64,000 nucleotides of DNA from assembly GCA_030549775.1 (NCBI GenBank), contig CM060173.1, forward strand, positions 67,212,367 through 67,276,366, written 5' to 3'. The notes beneath the pieces were generated by a model, which was not told the DNA's origin, did not search any database, and saw nothing but the letters and a program-made list of their open reading frames with translations. Of this stretch, positions 62,030-64,000 are shown piece by piece. The position numbers and the translations under genes are program-made. The first letter of the stretch is position 1. Each line of letters opens with the position of its first letter. Source of the DNA: Tamarix chinensis. Its lineage: Eukaryota > Streptophyta > Magnoliopsida > Caryophyllales > Tamaricaceae.

Positions 62030-64000
62030 TGTAATACCCCATATTTTAAGAAAACTAATAATTTAATAAATAACTTTTATTTGAAATAAAATTAGCTTGT
62101 AAAATTATTATTTTAATTATTTTATGGATTTTAGAGTATGTAAATTTGGATAAGAGTATTTAATAAATTAAAAACAAATATTTTGCTATTTATCATATTG
62201 TTTTATTTAAATAATTTGCCAAGCTAATATTTTACCCACTTTATCCTTTTAAAATTTATATTTTAGATTATAATGAATTAAATTATTAAACTAAATAATC
62301 TATCAAGAATATTACATTTTATGATTTTATAAATTAATTTATTTTATTTTCCCCATTTTCCATTCCATTTTTCCCCTTTTTCCTTTTCTTCTCCTCTTTT
62401 TTTTTCCTTTTCCCCCTCCCTTAGGCCGCCCGGCCAGGCCAGCCCTCCCCCGCGCGTTTGGGCTAGGCCCGTTCCCCTAGCCCCTTCTCCTCGCACGACA
62501 CACCAGCCCGCCATCCTTTCTTTTACCCCTGGACCGGCCGGCTTGCCTTATTTCTTTCCTGCGCCGGTCCGCCCGCCAGCCTTCTCCTTCTCCCCTCTTC
62601 TTCTCCCACGCCCGACCAGCGCCCCTCTGCCATGGTCGAGCACGCCTGCAACCACCTCTCTGCAAGCTGCCACCACCTGCTCCCTCTCCCTCTCTCTCTC
62701 TTCCCCCGTCATTTTCCTTCCCTTTTGGAGCCAAACCGGCCCTGGACCACAGCCCCGCATGCTCTCCCCCTTTCCTTCTTCTTCCCCTCCTTTCGCCTGC
62801 CACCCGACCAACCCTGCAACCTGCAGCACCGATCGCCGGCCAGCCCTGCCCCCTCTCTTCTCCCTCTTCTTTTTCTTCATCTCCCAAGCCTTCATTTCCC
62901 CATTTTTTTCGAGCCCTACTCCATTTCCCGAGCTCCCTCCTCTCTCCTTCCTCCTTCCCCATTTTCTCCCTCGGTTTTTTATCACCGCCACCCGCCGCCG
63001 CTCGAATCACCAATCCCAACCCCTGCGCCACCTCCTACCACCACCTACTACCACCCTGCACCACCACACCGCCCCTCGAGCCCTACACTTCCTCCCTTCT
63101 CCACCCCTTTTCTCCCAGTTTTCCCCCTAACCACCGAGCCACCTGCAACCGCCATTTTTGCCGCCGTCCGGCCACCTCTGCCGCCACCCAACCCACCGTT
63201 CGACACCTTGCAACCCCCTATACAACCGCCATGCCTTAGTTGGCTGAAAACAACTCTTGCACCCCTCCATTTTTCCCTCTCCTTTTCCTTCCTTCACAAC
63301 CCCTTCCCCTCGACCCTTCTCGGCAGCCAACTTCGCCGCCTTGCCGCCGCCGTCTCCGCCGCCCTATGCTGCCTTGAAACCACCCTTAGCCTCCACCTAC
63401 ACCCCCTCTTCACTTCTGCACCATTCCCCTGCCTTAGAACCTCCCCCAACCACCTTCTTTTCTAACCTAAAGACCCTAACCTGAAAATAATAAATCTTGC
63501 TTCCTTCACCCCCCTTCAAACCCTTCCACCTCTCATTTCTGCATGAGACTCATACTGCTCATGCAGCGTGAGCTCCCCCTTATTTTGGAATTTGTTTGGA
63601 AAATTTTTGAGGTATATTGATAATTAATTAAAGTGTTTTATTATTAAATAAATTCTTTTTTATAAAGTCTTATCCTTTTAATTTCTTATTTCTAACACAA
63701 TAATGATGGATATTATTTTTAGGTGTTGAGTTGCTAATTATGCTTAGTAAGATTTGATATTTTGCGGGATTAAGGTAACCATTAATCCTCCCTTAAATAT
63801 ATGGAAAAACGTATGCTAGCACATTAGGGGTTTAGTATGATTTTATGCATGTTTGGTGTGCTTAGCATGATATGTATATGGTTTCTTATATTGTTTGATA
63901 AAAAGGAAAATCATGATAACTTTTGTGCCATATGTAGGTATGTTAATTAAGGAAGGAGTTTGATTATTGATGGAAATGTTAAATGCTTGTTTATGATGTA
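62030..64000 (+). mobile_element. Family T LTR, 5' part, running off the window
   Basis: It starts TGTAATACCCCATATTTTAAG, nearly the same terminus as LTR E. It carries the pyrimidine tract (62340-63545) and the motif GCATGAG...CTCATGC (63541-63565), followed by GTGAGCTCC, in the same order as LTR E. The bases before it are GAAGG; the right-hand duplication is outside the window. Whether this is a solo LTR or the 5' LTR of a complete element cannot be decided here. Confidence 0.8.
62340..63545 (+). promoter_or_regulatory. GC-rich pyrimidine tract in the terminal LTR
   Basis: C/T-dominated on the plus strand and the most GC-rich part of the window, with CCGCC and CACCACC runs. The absence of T-A-A/T-A-G/T-G-A words in several frames creates long overlapping frames on both strands (for example 62632-63465 plus and 62477-63031 minus). 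They are rich in Pro/Ser/His or Gly/Arg/Glu, show no domain, and overlap one another. I treat them as compositional artefacts. Confidence 0.5.

Noticed and set aside
62477..63465. Long overlapping frames (up to 277 codons) on both strands, rich in Pro/Ser or Gly/Arg/Glu
   Set aside because: They lie in the pyrimidine-rich tract of an LTR, overlap each other in several frames, have no domain or codon signature, and the equivalent tract in LTR E gives unrelated frames.

Overview
This window looks like a stretch of repeat-dominated, AT-rich flowering-plant nuclear DNA. I see no convincing host gene, tRNA or rRNA. The evidence for a plant is the combination of Athila-like and Tat/Ogre-like Ty3/Gypsy relics, a UBN2-type Ty1/Copia gag, a LINE with a zf-RVT-type tail, a TAA-flanked MITE and hAT-like elements. 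The species cannot be fixed from the sequence. Almost everything is a transposable element inserted into another one, and all coding regions are decayed.

Layout. (1) 1-3.5 kb: mostly unrecognised, with a small hAT-like element at 1263-1735. (2) 3.5-17.6 kb: fragments and solo copies of one family of very long LTRs, called 'family T' here. They start with TGTAATACCCC or a variant and end with GGGGTATTACA or a variant. They lie in both orientations and one has a recognisable 5-bp target duplication (12274-15426). (3) 17.6-25.5 kb: an Athila-like element (element A). Its 5' LTR is split by a solo LTR of its own family (18616-20355, perfect ATATA duplication). It keeps a primer-binding-site relic and part of gag, has no pol, and stops at a polypurine-like stretch with no 3' LTR. 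(4) 25.5-44.0 kb: two family T LTRs, J (minus) and K (plus), meet near 26970. K hosts a minus-strand solo LTR (28461-35257), which hosts a 3.17-kb hAT-like element (29520-32693, perfect 8-bp duplication, ACCCGA-rich ends). K also hosts a complete Athila-like element C (35310-42698, perfect AAAGT duplication, two LTRs, gag-protease relic, no reverse transcriptase). (5) 44.0-51.2 kb: a Copia gag relic, a family T fragment, and a LINE relic split by a Copia-type LTR. (6) 51.2-58.5 kb: a minus-strand family T solo LTR interrupted by a MITE (53396-53635) and by another family T solo LTR (53816-57564, perfect CTTCT duplication). (7) 58.5-62.0 kb: a degraded Tat/Ogre-like gag-protease-RT-RNase H relic. 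It is cut off at 62030 by a family T LTR that runs off the window.

Nothing here works as a gene set. The interest lies in the insertion order, in the non-autonomous hAT-like element with its internal tandem repeats, in two Athila-like elements that both lack reverse transcriptase and integrase, and in the many long LTRs with no visible internal region. Boundaries marked with target duplications are firm. Other LTR limits rest on alignment by eye and may be off by tens of bases.
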